Shown piece by piece: positions 1 through 7,905 of a stretch of DNA of 51,414 nt (the first letter of the stretch is position 1; every line of letters starts with the position of its first letter). The DNA comes from an uncultured Alistipes sp. (GTDB lineage: Bacteria > Bacteroidota > Bacteroidia > Bacteroidales > Rikenellaceae), in the NCBI GenBank assembly GCA_900544265.1, contig UQUQ01000016.1, forward strand, positions 1 to 51,414, read 5' to 3'. The translations under genes and the position numbers were made by a program. Under the pieces are notes generated by a model, which was given only the letters and a program-made list of their open reading frames with translations, had not been told where the DNA came from and did not search any database.

Positions 1-59
1 TGATGATTATCTGCTCGGCGCTGACCATCTGGTTCTTCCGCTACAAGAAGTGGCTTTGA
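1..59 (+). CDS. C-terminal end of a membrane protein, possibly CorA-type Mg2+ transporter (partial)
   Basis: Only the last 18 or so codons are inside the window; the gene begins upstream. The visible tail is a hydrophobic helix (ICSALTIWFF) followed by a short basic end (RYKKWL) and a TGA at 57-59. A last transmembrane helix closing with a basic KKWL-like tail is typical of CorA-family metal ion transporters, which is the best guess. Other membrane proteins can end the same way, so the name is tentative. The reading frame is supported by the lack of any other plausible frame in this stretch. Confidence 0.4.
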   Translation, partial: MIICSALTIWFFRYKKWL

Positions 60-510
60 TCGGTCGGCCCGGCCGTGCGGGGCGGTGATCCGCCCCGGCA
101 CCCGTTTTGGCTCTTTTCCGCCCCGGGCACCCGTATTCCCGCTCCCGTTCGCTTTACTCCCGGGCGGCCGTTTGGGGCTCTTTCCCGCTCCCGCTCGCTT
201 TGCTCCCGGCGGCCGTTTGGGCTCTTTCCCGCTCGTTTTGTCCTCCGGCCGCCCCGTTTGGTGTCCTGCCATCTCCGGCAGCCTTCTTTCCGATTCTCGC
301 CCGGCGGAAGCCCCCTCCGATTGCGGCCTGCCCCTCCCTCTGTTGTCCCGTGTGGCCCTTGTGAGGTCCCTGTCCGCCCGCTTTGTTCCCCGACCGTGCG
401 CCGCCCGTCTTTCCGATCCCCGACCCCGACGGCCGGCAGCCCTGTTTCCTCTTTTTCTCTTCTTTCGGAGAAAGAAGGAGAAAGCCGCGAGGCTTTTCCG
501 CGAATTTTCG
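60..510. other. Intergenic region without a credible gene
   Basis: About 450 bases of very C-rich sequence separate the first gene from the flippase. Open frames exist in all three forward frames, but they translate to Pro/Arg/Ser-rich low-complexity text with no domain, and they overlap each other, so they are rejected as genes. The stretch contains the imperfect tandem repeat at 136-240 and ends in the promoter at 511-518. No clear terminator with a T-run is visible. Confidence 0.6.
136..240. repeat. Imperfect tandem repeat, ~45-bp unit
   Basis: Two near-identical units lie head to tail at about 136-180 and 182-224, each running from TTCCCGCTCCCG through CTCCCG and GGCGGCCGTTTGG to GGCTC. 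A truncated third copy follows to about 240, and a degenerate partial copy precedes at about 103-135. The units differ by a few substitutions and single-base indels. The repeat is non-coding. Confidence 0.7.
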
Positions 511-518
511 TATCTTTG
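511..518 (+). promoter_or_regulatory. Bacteroidota -7 promoter box for the flippase unit
   Basis: TATCTTTG matches the Bacteroidota -7 consensus TAnnTTTG exactly and lies 18 bases before the flippase ATG at 537, which implies a very short leader. No clear TTTG -33 element sits at the usual 19-21 base spacing. This is probably the main promoter of the unit that runs to 10290. Confidence 0.7.
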
Positions 519-536
519 CAACCTTAACAGTCGCGT

Positions 537-2012
537 ATGCTCGAAAAACTGGCGAAACAGACGGCCGTCTACGGCATCAGCACCATCGTGGTGCGCTTTT
601 TGAGCTACCTGCTCACGCCGTACTACACGCGGGTCTTCGGACAGGAGGCCTACGGTGTCGTGACGTACGTCTACGCCCTCATCCCGCTCGTGCTCACGCT
701 GCTGACCATGGGCATGGAGTCGAGCTATTTCCGCTTCTCGGCCAAGGCCGACGAGGCGGGCGGTGATGTCCGCGCGGCCAAGCGGCGCCTCTTCGCCACG
801 ACGTGGGGCGTCACGTCGCTCGCCGCGCTCGTCTTCTTTCTGCTGGCACTGCTTTTCCGCCACCCGCTCTCAGGCCTGATGGGTGCGGCCTATACGGCCC
901 ATCCCGAATACGTCGTCCTCGTCGCGGCGATCATCCTCTTCGACGTCTGGACCTGCATCCCCTTTGCGCGGCTGCGCGAACAGGGACGTGCCCTGCGCTA
1001 CGTGGAGTTCAAGGCCCTGAGCGTCGTGCTGAACGTCGCCCTCGCCTTCGGCTTCGGCGCCGCGGGGCTCTTCGATTCCGCCTTCGGCGTGGGCTGGGTC
1101 TTCGTCGCCAACCTGGCGGCGAGTGCCGTCACGTGGCTGGCGATTCTTCCGACGACCGACCGCACCGTGCCGCGCATCGACCGGCGGCTGCTTGCCCGGA
1201 TCTTCGTCTACTCGCTGCCGCTGCTCATCGGCGGGCTGGCCGGCACGGCCAACGAGTTCATCGACCGCCAGCTGATCGTCTACCTGCTGCCCGACGGGGC
1301 GCTGGCGCAGCTGGGCGTCTACGGCGCCATCACCAAGATCGCCGTCGTGATGATGCTCTTCTACCAGATGTACCGCCTGGCGGCCGAACCCTTCTTCCTC
1401 TCGAACTTCCGCAAGTCGGACTTCGTGCAGATGAACGCCGCGGCACTGAAATACTACGTCATGATCTCGATGCTGATCTTCCTCGGCATCGCCCTTTTCC
1501 GCGACCTTTTCGCGCTGATCGTGGGCCGCGACTTCCGCGAGGGGATCTTCATCCTCCCGGTCGTGCTCGGGGCCAATGTCCTGACGGGCGTCTGGCTGAA
1601 CCTCTCGTTCTGGTACAAGCGCGAGGAACGCACCTCGCTGGCCATCGTCGTCACCGGCTCGGGGCTTGTGGCGATGCTGCTCTTCGGCGGGTGGTTCATT
1701 CCGCTGTGGGGCTACTACGGCGCGGCGTGGGCGCGCCTGGCGAGCGAGACGACGATGGTCGTCGTCAGCTGGTGGCTCAACCGCCGCTACTTCCCCACGC
1801 CCTATGCCTGGGGCCGCATCGGCGAGTATGTCGCCGCGGCCCTTGCGGTCTTCTTTGCCTGTGAATGGTTTACGCGCCTTGCGGACAATATGTTCGCGGA
1901 CTATGCGTTCAATATTTTGTTGTTTGCACTCTACGCGGCCTACCTGGTCCGTCGCGAACGGATCGACGTGCGGGCGCTGCTGCGTTCGGTGCTCAAACGG
2001 GGAGGAGTGTAG
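537..2012 (+). CDS. Polysaccharide flippase (MOP/Wzx-like)
   Basis: A 491-residue integral membrane protein with about 12-14 hydrophobic helices over its whole length. The N-terminus (KLAKQTAVYGISTIVVRFLS), with a charged patch followed by the first helix, is characteristic of the MOP superfamily of Wzx/RfbX polysaccharide transporters that flip undecaprenyl-linked sugars across the inner membrane. It lies at the head of a dense unit, and holB starts one base after its stop. No glycosyltransferases flank it, so the substrate cannot be inferred. The start at 537 fits the promoter at 511-518. Confidence 0.85.
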   Translation: MLEKLAKQTAVYGISTIVVRFLSYLLTPYYTRVFGQEAYGVVTYVYALIPLVLTLLTMGMESSYFRFSAKADEAGGDVRAAKRRLFATTWGVTSLAALVFFLLALLFRHPLSGLMGAAYTAHPEYVVLVAAIILFDVWTCIPFARLREQGRALRYVEFKALSVVLNVALAFGFGAAGLFDSAFGVGWVFVANLAASAVTWLAILPTTDRTVPRIDRRLLARIFVYSLPLLIGGLAGTANEFIDRQLIVYLLPDGALAQLGVYGAITKIAVVMMLFYQMYRLAAEPFFLSNFRKSDFVQMNAAALKYYVMISMLIFLGIALFRDLFALIVGRDFREGIFILPVVLGANVLTGVWLNLSFWYKREERTSLAIVVTGSGLVAMLLFGGWFIPLWGYYGAAWARLASETTMVVVSWWLNRRYFPTPYAWGRIGEYVAAALAVFFACEWFTRLADNMFADYAFNILLFALYAAYLVRRERIDVRALLRSVLKRGGV

Positions 2013-2013
2013 C

Positions 2014-3159
2014 ATGCGATTTGCGGAGATACCGGGTCAGGAGGAGCTCAAGCGGCACCTCGTGCGTGCGGCCGACGCCGGCCGCATCAGCCACGCCCAG
2101 CTCTTCACCGGGCCGTCGGGGCGCGGCGGGCTCGCGCTGGCCGTAGCCTACGTGCAGTACCTCTGCTGCCGCCACCGCCACGACGGCGACTCGTGCGGCG
2201 AGTGTCCCGACTGCCGGCAGATTGCGGCCCTGGCGCACCCGGACCTGCACCTGGTCTTCCCGGTCAACAAGCAGGGCAAGAAGTCGGGCGAGGCGATCGT
2301 CAGCGACGAGTTCCTGCCGCAGTTCCGCGCGCTGTTCGCCGAGCGGAACGGCTGCTTCTCGCCGCAGGAGTGGTACGACCGCCTCGACCTGGGCAAGACG
2401 CTCAAGGGGATGATCTCGGCGCGCGAGGCCGACGGCATCATCCGCAAGCTCTCGTTCAAGAGCTTCGAGGCCGACTACAAGACGGTGCTCGTCTGGCTTC
2501 CGGAGACGATGAACGAGGAGGCGGCGAACAAGATACTGAAGATTCTCGAGGAGCCGTGGGAGCGCACGCTCTTCGTGCTGGTCTCGGAGCAGCCCGACCG
2601 GCTGCTGCCGACGATCCTCTCGCGCACGCAGGAGGTGGCCGTACCGCGACTCGGGGCGGATTTTCTCGAAGCGGAGGCCCGCCGCGGCGGCGTCACCGAT
2701 GCGGCGCAGGCCCGCAACCTGGCCCGCCTGGCGTGCGGCGACCGGCTGGAGCTCGAGCACCTGCTCTCCGGTTCGGGCGATGCCTCGCGCAAGGAGGATT
2801 TCGACCTCTTCTGCTCGCTCATGCGCCTGAGCTACAACGACCGGCACCTCGAGCTGATCGGGTGGGCCGAGGAGGCGGCGCAGCTGTCGCGCGAGCAGCA
2901 GCGGGCCTTTCTGCGCGATGCCGCACGGTTGTTGCGCGAGAGTTTCATGCTCCATGCGGGCATACCGCAGATCGGCTACCTCTGGGGCGAGGAGCTGGCC
3001 TTCTGCACGAAGTTCGCGCCGTTCGTCGGGACGCGGAACATCGAGCCGCTCCTGGCGCAGATCGAGGAGGCTTCGGCCCAGATCGCGCAGAACGGCAATC
3101 CGACGATCGTATTCACGCACTTTGCACTTGCCGTGAGCAAGATGATAAGACATTTGTAG
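2014..3159 (+). CDS. holB: DNA polymerase III subunit delta' (clamp-loader AAA+ protein)
   Basis: 381 residues. Delta' is the rigid wrench of the clamp loader that opens the sliding clamp. The opening FAEIPGQEELKRHL, the ISHAQLFTGPSGRGG loop (residues 26-39) and the cysteine cluster C51, C52, C61, C64, C67 (zinc module) are standard for the DnaX/delta' family. Residues around 160-210 carry the family signatures NKILKILEEP and TILSRTQEV. The P-loop at 33-39 lacks the Walker lysine, as expected for delta' subunits that do not hydrolyse ATP. It starts 1 base after the flippase stop, with GGAGGAG inside that gene as ribosome-binding site; folK follows after 7 bases. Confidence 0.92.
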   Translation: MRFAEIPGQEELKRHLVRAADAGRISHAQLFTGPSGRGGLALAVAYVQYLCCRHRHDGDSCGECPDCRQIAALAHPDLHLVFPVNKQGKKSGEAIVSDEFLPQFRALFAERNGCFSPQEWYDRLDLGKTLKGMISAREADGIIRKLSFKSFEADYKTVLVWLPETMNEEAANKILKILEEPWERTLFVLVSEQPDRLLPTILSRTQEVAVPRLGADFLEAEARRGGVTDAAQARNLARLACGDRLELEHLLSGSGDASRKEDFDLFCSLMRLSYNDRHLELIGWAEEAAQLSREQQRAFLRDAARLLRESFMLHAGIPQIGYLWGEELAFCTKFAPFVGTRNIEPLLAQIEEASAQIAQNGNPTIVFTHFALAVSKMIRHL

Positions 3160-3166
3160 GAGATTT

Positions 3167-3673
3167 ATGGCACGTGTGGTATTATTGACAGGAGGAAATC
3201 AGGGAGACGTGAAACGCACGCTCCAGACGGTGCAGCGGCTCGTCAACGAGCGCGTGGGCGCAGTGCTGCGCTGTTCGCATCGCTACGAGAGCAAGCCGTG
3301 GGGCTTTGCCGCGGCGACGGACTTCTCGAACCAGGCGCTCGAGGTCTCGACCGACCTCTCGCCGTGGGAGGTGCTCGACGCCGTGAAGGAGATCGAGCGG
3401 CAGCTGGGCCGCAATCATGCGGCCGAGGCGCTCGAACGGGCGGCGGGCGGCAGCCGCTATGCGTCGCGGCCGGTCGACATCGACATCCTCTTCTACGACG
3501 ACGCGGTGATCTCAGACGAGCGCCTGACGATCCCGCATCCGCTGCTTGCGGAGCGGGAGTTCGCGCTGGTTCCCCTGTGTGAAATCATGCGGACGCGCCG
3601 CCATCCCGTCACGGGCCGCACCGTGGGCGAGATGCTCGAGGCGCTGCGGGCCGCCAAAACCGTGGAGTCATGA
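3167..3673 (+). CDS. folK: 2-amino-4-hydroxy-6-hydroxymethyldihydropteridine diphosphokinase
   Basis: 168 residues, normal length for HPPK. The enzyme transfers pyrophosphate from ATP to 6-hydroxymethyl-dihydropterin in folate synthesis. The diagnostic RPVDIDILFYDD segment (residues 101-112; D104 and D106 are the Mg2+ ligands) is followed by IPHP (122-125) and the conserved R130 in AEREFALVPL. The N-terminal LLTGGNQGD matches the family GSN-G loop with GGN. AGGAGA precedes the ATG. The last codons overlap the next gene by four bases (ATGA at 3670-3673), suggesting translational coupling. Confidence 0.95.
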   Translation: MARVVLLTGGNQGDVKRTLQTVQRLVNERVGAVLRCSHRYESKPWGFAAATDFSNQALEVSTDLSPWEVLDAVKEIERQLGRNHAAEALERAAGGSRYASRPVDIDILFYDDAVISDERLTIPHPLLAEREFALVPLCEIMRTRRHPVTGRTVGEMLEALRAAKTVES

Positions 3674-4677
3674 GCCGGCGGGGAACGGGATGGCGCATCG
3701 CCGGCTGCCTGTGTGCCGCCGTGCTGCTTGCGGGATGCTTCAAGAAGGTCTCCTACGAGACGGCGTGCATCCTCAAGCCGCTCTCGCAACGCTCCTCGGG
3801 CGACGTCATCGAACCGATCCTCGGGGCGCAGGCCTTCGCCTACAACGTCGACACGACGCTGTGGACGGTCGCATCCTACGACGACGCCCTGAACGGAATC
3901 ATCACCTCGAAGGAGAACCCTTCGGAGCGGATGACCGCTCCGGCGGCCGTCTCCGCCCCCTACGAATCTGACGGGGCCTCCGGCTGGCTGCAGCTGCGCC
4001 TCTCGCGGGAGACGCAGATGGTCGTCGTCGCCGACCCCGCGAGCCGCGTCTACGCCTATACGCAGCTGAAGTCGGCGCAGAACCTGCCGCACCTCTACGT
4101 TTCGGTGGTCTTCCGCACCTGGAAGGAGGGCAACTCCTACAAGGACGGCAACTGGAGCTTCTACAACGAATTCTACACCCCGCCCGTCTACCTCGACTGC
4201 TACATCCGGCCCGAGGTGCAGAGCACGGAGGGCGGCGCGGCGGCGCCGGTCCCCTCGGGCAAGGTCAACGCCTACGCCTACGACGCCGATACGACCTCGT
4301 GGTGCATCGCCTCGTATGCCGACGCTCTGGCCGGCACGATCACCTCGAAGAGCGATCCGGCGCTCAAGCGCACGACGCCGGCCTTCCAGGCCTACAAGCA
4401 GTCGGATTCGGACCTCTACAAGATGACCGTGTCGAGCCCGACGCTCATGGTGGTGGTCGTGGACGAGAGCGACCGCATGTACGCCTACACCGAGAAGCAG
4501 GTGGACCTCGAGGGCGCCGAACCGACCTTCGACGTGCTCTTCCGCCCGTGGCTGGGCGCCTGGATCACGCTCGATGACGGCTGGTGCTTCGTCGACGAGA
4601 GCAAGGCCCCCGGCGATACCGGCGCAACCGGCACAACCGACGCAACGACCCGAACCGCAATCCGGAGAGAACGATGA
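3670..4677 (+). CDS. Lipoprotein of unknown function with an internal duplication
   Basis: 335 residues with a lipoprotein signal peptide (lipobox LLAGC, lipidated C23). The mature protein contains two homologous modules. The first, about residues 55-160, begins AYNVDTTLWTVASYDDAL; the second, about 198-310, begins AYDADTTSWCIASYADAL. Both continue with a TSK segment, a MVVVxD strand and a YAYT strand, so each is probably a small beta-rich domain. The family was not recognised; lipoproteins with this two-copy layout are seen in Bacteroidales. The tail after residue 315 is Gly/Thr/Arg-rich and probably disordered. The start overlaps folK and the stop overlaps the next gene (ATGA at 4674-4677). 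Confidence 0.8.
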   Translation: MSRRGTGWRIAGCLCAAVLLAGCFKKVSYETACILKPLSQRSSGDVIEPILGAQAFAYNVDTTLWTVASYDDALNGIITSKENPSERMTAPAAVSAPYESDGASGWLQLRLSRETQMVVVADPASRVYAYTQLKSAQNLPHLYVSVVFRTWKEGNSYKDGNWSFYNEFYTPPVYLDCYIRPEVQSTEGGAAAPVPSGKVNAYAYDADTTSWCIASYADALAGTITSKSDPALKRTTPAFQAYKQSDSDLYKMTVSSPTLMVVVVDESDRMYAYTEKQVDLEGAEPTFDVLFRPWLGAWITLDDGWCFVDESKAPGDTGATGTTDATTRTAIRRER

Positions 4678-6728
4678 ATATCCGCAACCGACATATCGTG
4701 GCACTGCGGGCCGCCGTGGCCCTGCTGTTTCTGCCGGCCTTCTTCAGCCGCTGCGCGAGCATGATGACCCCGACGGGCGGCCCGCGCGACAGCCTGCCGC
4801 CGGTCATCGTGGCGATGACGCCCGACAACTTTTCGACCAACCGCCCGCTGCTCAACCACGAGAAGATCTACATCGAGTTCAACGAGTTCGTGCAGCTCAA
4901 GGACCAGCAGAAGGAGTTTTTCACCTCGCCGGCCATGAAGAAGAAGCCGACGGTCTCGATCCGCGGCCGCGGCATCGTGATCCAGCTGCGCGACACGCTG
5001 CTCCCGAACACGACCTATGCGCTCAACTTCGGCAGCGCCGTGCGCGACAACAACGAGGGCAACCCGCTCTACTCGATGCGCTACGTCTTCTCGACGGGCC
5101 CCGAGATCGACTCGATGATCGTATCGGGCTATACGGCCGACAGCTACAAGGCCGATTCGGTCTCCAAGTCGTTCATCTGGTTCTTCCCAGCCGATTCGGT
5201 GGAGAATGTCCCGGAGTACGACTCGACGGTCTTCAAGTACAAGCCCGCGGTGATCGCGCGCGCCGAGAACAACGGCATCTTCATCGCGCAGAACCTCAAG
5301 CCGATCCCCTACCGCATCTATGCCGTCGAGGACAAGAACGACAACCAGATGTACGATCCGGGATCGGACCAGATCGGCTTCCTCGAGGGGACGTACAACC
5401 CCGCCGAGCTGCCCGATTTCGCCGTCTGGTACGACTCGGTCCGCATGTACGTTTCGGCCGAGCCGCAGCTCTACCTGCGCATGTTCACCGATGCGGTCTT
5501 CCGCCGCCAGGTACTCTCCGAAAGCGAGCGGCCGCTGCAGCACAAGGCGATGCTCTACTTTGCGGCGGCGCGTCCGCAGATCGAGCAGCTGCGCTTCGAC
5601 AGCATTCCCGCCGAGCGGGTGATCGTCGATCCGCAGACCGTAGGCCGTGATACGATCGCCCTGTGGTTCAATGTTCCCGCCGCCGAGCTGCCCGATACGA
5701 TCAAGGGCGAGATCACCTACCTGAAGCACGACTCGCTCAACGTGCTGCAACCCGTCACGGAGGAGCTGAAGCTCGCCTGGCGGAAGATCGAGACCAAGGA
5801 GGAGGAGCGCGAGCGCGAACGGCTCGAACGCGAGCGCCGCAAGGCCGAGGAGGCGGGCGAGGAGTGGGTGGAGCCCGAAAAGGAGAACCCCTTTGCCTAC
5901 AAGATGCCGCTTTCGGGCGACGTGAACCCCGAAAACGACCTGACGATCGATTTCGACTACCCGCTCGTGCGGGTCGACTCGGCGTCGCTGCTGCTGACGC
6001 TGACCCACGAGGACCAGTCGATCGAGGACGTCCCCGTGCACATGGTGCGCGACACGGCGCAGCTGCGCCGCTGGTATTTCCGGGCGCCGTGGCAGACGGG
6101 CGGACAGTATACGCTGACCATCCCCGAGGGGGCGATCACCGACGTCGCGGGATTCTCCAACGACTCGATCGTCGGCAAGTACACGGTGCTCAATCCGGAG
6201 AAGTTCGCCACGGTGAAGGTCCATGTCAAGGGGCGCGACGACGGCTCGAAATACATCGTGCAGCTGCTCGACGAGAACAACTCGATGAAGCAGGAGCGGC
6301 GCGACGTGGCGACGGGCGACATCCAGTTCAACTTCGTGCCGGCGGGCAACATCAAGTTCCGCATCATCGAGGACCGCAACGGCAACGGCAAGTGGGATAC
6401 GGGCAACGTTGTCGAGCGGCGGCAGCCCGAGCGCGCGGAGATGTACGCCAACGAGCAGGGCGAGGATACCTTCGCGACGAAGGCCAACTGGGAGATCGAG
6501 TTTTCGATGGACATGAACCGCATCTTCGCTCCGGTGACGATGCAGTCGCTGTCGCGTCTGCTCGACGAGCGCGAGATCCAGCGCCTGCGCCGCGAAGAGG
6601 AGGAGCGCGCGAAGCAGAAGCAGCAGAACCGCGGCCAGAACCGGAACCAGAATAATCCGCAGTCGCAGAGCGGCCTGATGAACAACAGCTTCGGCTCTGC
6701 GGGCGGCATGTTCAACAGCCTCAGATAG
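4674..6728 (+). CDS. Large lipoprotein with N-terminal bacterial Ig-like (Big_5-type) domain
   Basis: 684 residues. A hydrophobic signal region ends at a weak lipobox (FSRC, C27), followed by TPTGGPRDSLPP, a recognised opening of Bacteroidota Ig-like lipoproteins. Residues about 40-140 resemble a Big_5/SbsA Ig-like domain with PTVSIRGRGIVIQ and LLPNTTYALNFGSAVRD strands. A strongly charged helical insert (about 365-400, Glu/Arg-rich) splits the beta-rich body, and the C-terminus is Gln/Asn-rich. ATG 4674 is chosen because it forms the ATGA overlap with the previous stop and is followed at once by the signal peptide; an upstream in-frame ATG at 4584 would prepend a non-signal Arg-rich stretch. 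Function unknown; probably surface or periplasmic. Confidence 0.82.
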   Translation: MNIRNRHIVALRAAVALLFLPAFFSRCASMMTPTGGPRDSLPPVIVAMTPDNFSTNRPLLNHEKIYIEFNEFVQLKDQQKEFFTSPAMKKKPTVSIRGRGIVIQLRDTLLPNTTYALNFGSAVRDNNEGNPLYSMRYVFSTGPEIDSMIVSGYTADSYKADSVSKSFIWFFPADSVENVPEYDSTVFKYKPAVIARAENNGIFIAQNLKPIPYRIYAVEDKNDNQMYDPGSDQIGFLEGTYNPAELPDFAVWYDSVRMYVSAEPQLYLRMFTDAVFRRQVLSESERPLQHKAMLYFAAARPQIEQLRFDSIPAERVIVDPQTVGRDTIALWFNVPAAELPDTIKGEITYLKHDSLNVLQPVTEELKLAWRKIETKEEERERERLERERRKAEEAGEEWVEPEKENPFAYKMPLSGDVNPENDLTIDFDYPLVRVDSASLLLTLTHEDQSIEDVPVHMVRDTAQLRRWYFRAPWQTGGQYTLTIPEGAITDVAGFSNDSIVGKYTVLNPEKFATVKVHVKGRDDGSKYIVQLLDENNSMKQERRDVATGDIQFNFVPAGNIKFRIIEDRNGNGKWDTGNVVERRQPERAEMYANEQGEDTFATKANWEIEFSMDMNRIFAPVTMQSLSRLLDEREIQRLRREEEERAKQKQQNRGQNRNQNNPQSQSGLMNNSFGSAGGMFNSLR

Positions 6729-6734
6729 AAGACC

Positions 6735-7541
6735 ATGACCCGACACAAGACAAGACATCTCCTGTTGCTCGTTGCGCTGTTCGCAGCGAGCCATGCCGCC
6801 ACGGCGCAGCATACGCTGGGCTTCATGGCCGGATACGGCATGGCCAACGGACGCTTCGATCCCAAGATGGAGACCCGGGCGCAGTGGGGCATCTACACGG
6901 GCGGCCTTTCGTGGCGCTACTACGGCACGCAGCGCTTCGTCGGCGGCTTCGGCATTGATCTGGAGTTCATCCAGCAGGGTTTTTCGTTTGCCCCCAACGC
7001 CGCGCTCGTCGAGGAGGAGAAGGATTACCAGTGGTACACGCGGCGGATCAACTCGATCATGCTGCCCGTCGTGTGGCAGCCGCACGTCTACCTGCTGCGC
7101 AACCGCGTGCGGGTCTACCTCGAGGCGGCCGCGACCTTCAGCTACAACATCTCCTCGACCTACGAGAACGAGTATGCGCGCGATCGCGGCGAGGAGCCCT
7201 GGAAGGGCGACTACGACTTCAAGCTCCCGCGTGACAACCGCTGGGGCTACGGCCTTGCGGGCGGCGGCGGTATCGCCGTGCTCTTCGGCCGCTACGAACT
7301 GAACTTCCGGGCGCGCTACTACTTCGGTCTTTCGGACGTCGTGCGCAACCGCAACAAATACTACGACAACACCGACGACGGCCCGGAAAACCCCTTCTGG
7401 ACGACGCCGATGCGTTCGCCGCTCGACAACATCACCATCACGGTCGGTTTGAGCTACCGCTTCAACAAGGAGGGCTTCGAGACGTGGAAGCCGCGGCCGA
7501 AGCGGGAGAAGAACCGCCGGGTGTTCAAATACGGACTTTAA
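6735..7541 (+). CDS. Outer-membrane beta-barrel protein, PorT-like
   Basis: 268 residues with a clear signal peptide (cleavage after ATAQ, residue 25). The rest alternates aromatic and polar residues in strand-sized blocks (GFMAGYGMANGRF, GGLSWRYYGTQRFVGGFGID, YELNFRARYYFGLSDVV) and ends with a last strand, TVGLSYRF, followed by a basic tail. This is the pattern of the small 8-strand barrels annotated as PorT or outer-membrane beta-barrel domain in Bacteroidota. It lies 6 bases after the Ig-like lipoprotein, and the pair may work together at the envelope. The specific role is not known. Confidence 0.75.
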   Translation: MTRHKTRHLLLLVALFAASHAATAQHTLGFMAGYGMANGRFDPKMETRAQWGIYTGGLSWRYYGTQRFVGGFGIDLEFIQQGFSFAPNAALVEEEKDYQWYTRRINSIMLPVVWQPHVYLLRNRVRVYLEAAATFSYNISSTYENEYARDRGEEPWKGDYDFKLPRDNRWGYGLAGGGGIAVLFGRYELNFRARYYFGLSDVVRNRNKYYDNTDDGPENPFWTTPMRSPLDNITITVGLSYRFNKEGFETWKPRPKREKNRRVFKYGL

Positions 7542-7553
7542 CAAGACAGGCTT

Positions 7554-7892
7554 ATGGAAACCACCCGTCAGCAGAAAATCGCCAGACAGATTCAGAAGGA
7601 CGTGGCCGAAATCTTCCAGAAGGAGGGTGCGCCGATCGTCCGCGGGTCGCTCGTCACGGTTACGGCCGTGCGCGTGTCACCCGACTTCTCCTATGCGAAG
7701 ATCTACGTGAGCATCTTCCCCTTCGAGCGGAGCGGGGAGGTGATGCAGGCGCTCGAACACAATATCCGCCTCGTGCGCGGGGCGCTGGGGCAGCGGATCC
7801 GCAACCAGCTGAAGAACGTCCCCGAAATCCAGTTCTTCCTCGACGATTCGCTCGAGTACATCGAGCATATCGACGAGGCGCTCAAACGATAG
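7554..7892 (+). CDS. rbfA: Ribosome-binding factor A
   Basis: 112 residues, the normal length. RbfA is a KH-fold protein that binds the 5' helix of 16S rRNA during late 30S maturation. The opening RQQKIARQIQKDVAEIFQKE, the central VSPDFSYAKIYVSIFP strand and the ending VPEIQFFLDDSLEYIEHID are the three conserved blocks of the family. It starts 12 bases after the barrel gene and ends 13 bases before the Lol-like permease, so it is probably in the same transcript. Confidence 0.95.
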   Translation: METTRQQKIARQIQKDVAEIFQKEGAPIVRGSLVTVTAVRVSPDFSYAKIYVSIFPFERSGEVMQALEHNIRLVRGALGQRIRNQLKNVPEIQFFLDDSLEYIEHIDEALKR

Positions 7893-7905
7893 CCCCGTCC
7901 TGCCG

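Noticed and set aside
136..240. CRISPR array
   Set aside because: The units are contiguous without unique spacers, and no cas gene is nearby.
75..603. Overlapping open frames upstream of the flippase on the + strand
   Set aside because: Products are Pro/Arg/Ser low-complexity, overlap each other in all three frames and extend into the flippase gene; the high GC explains the lack of stops.
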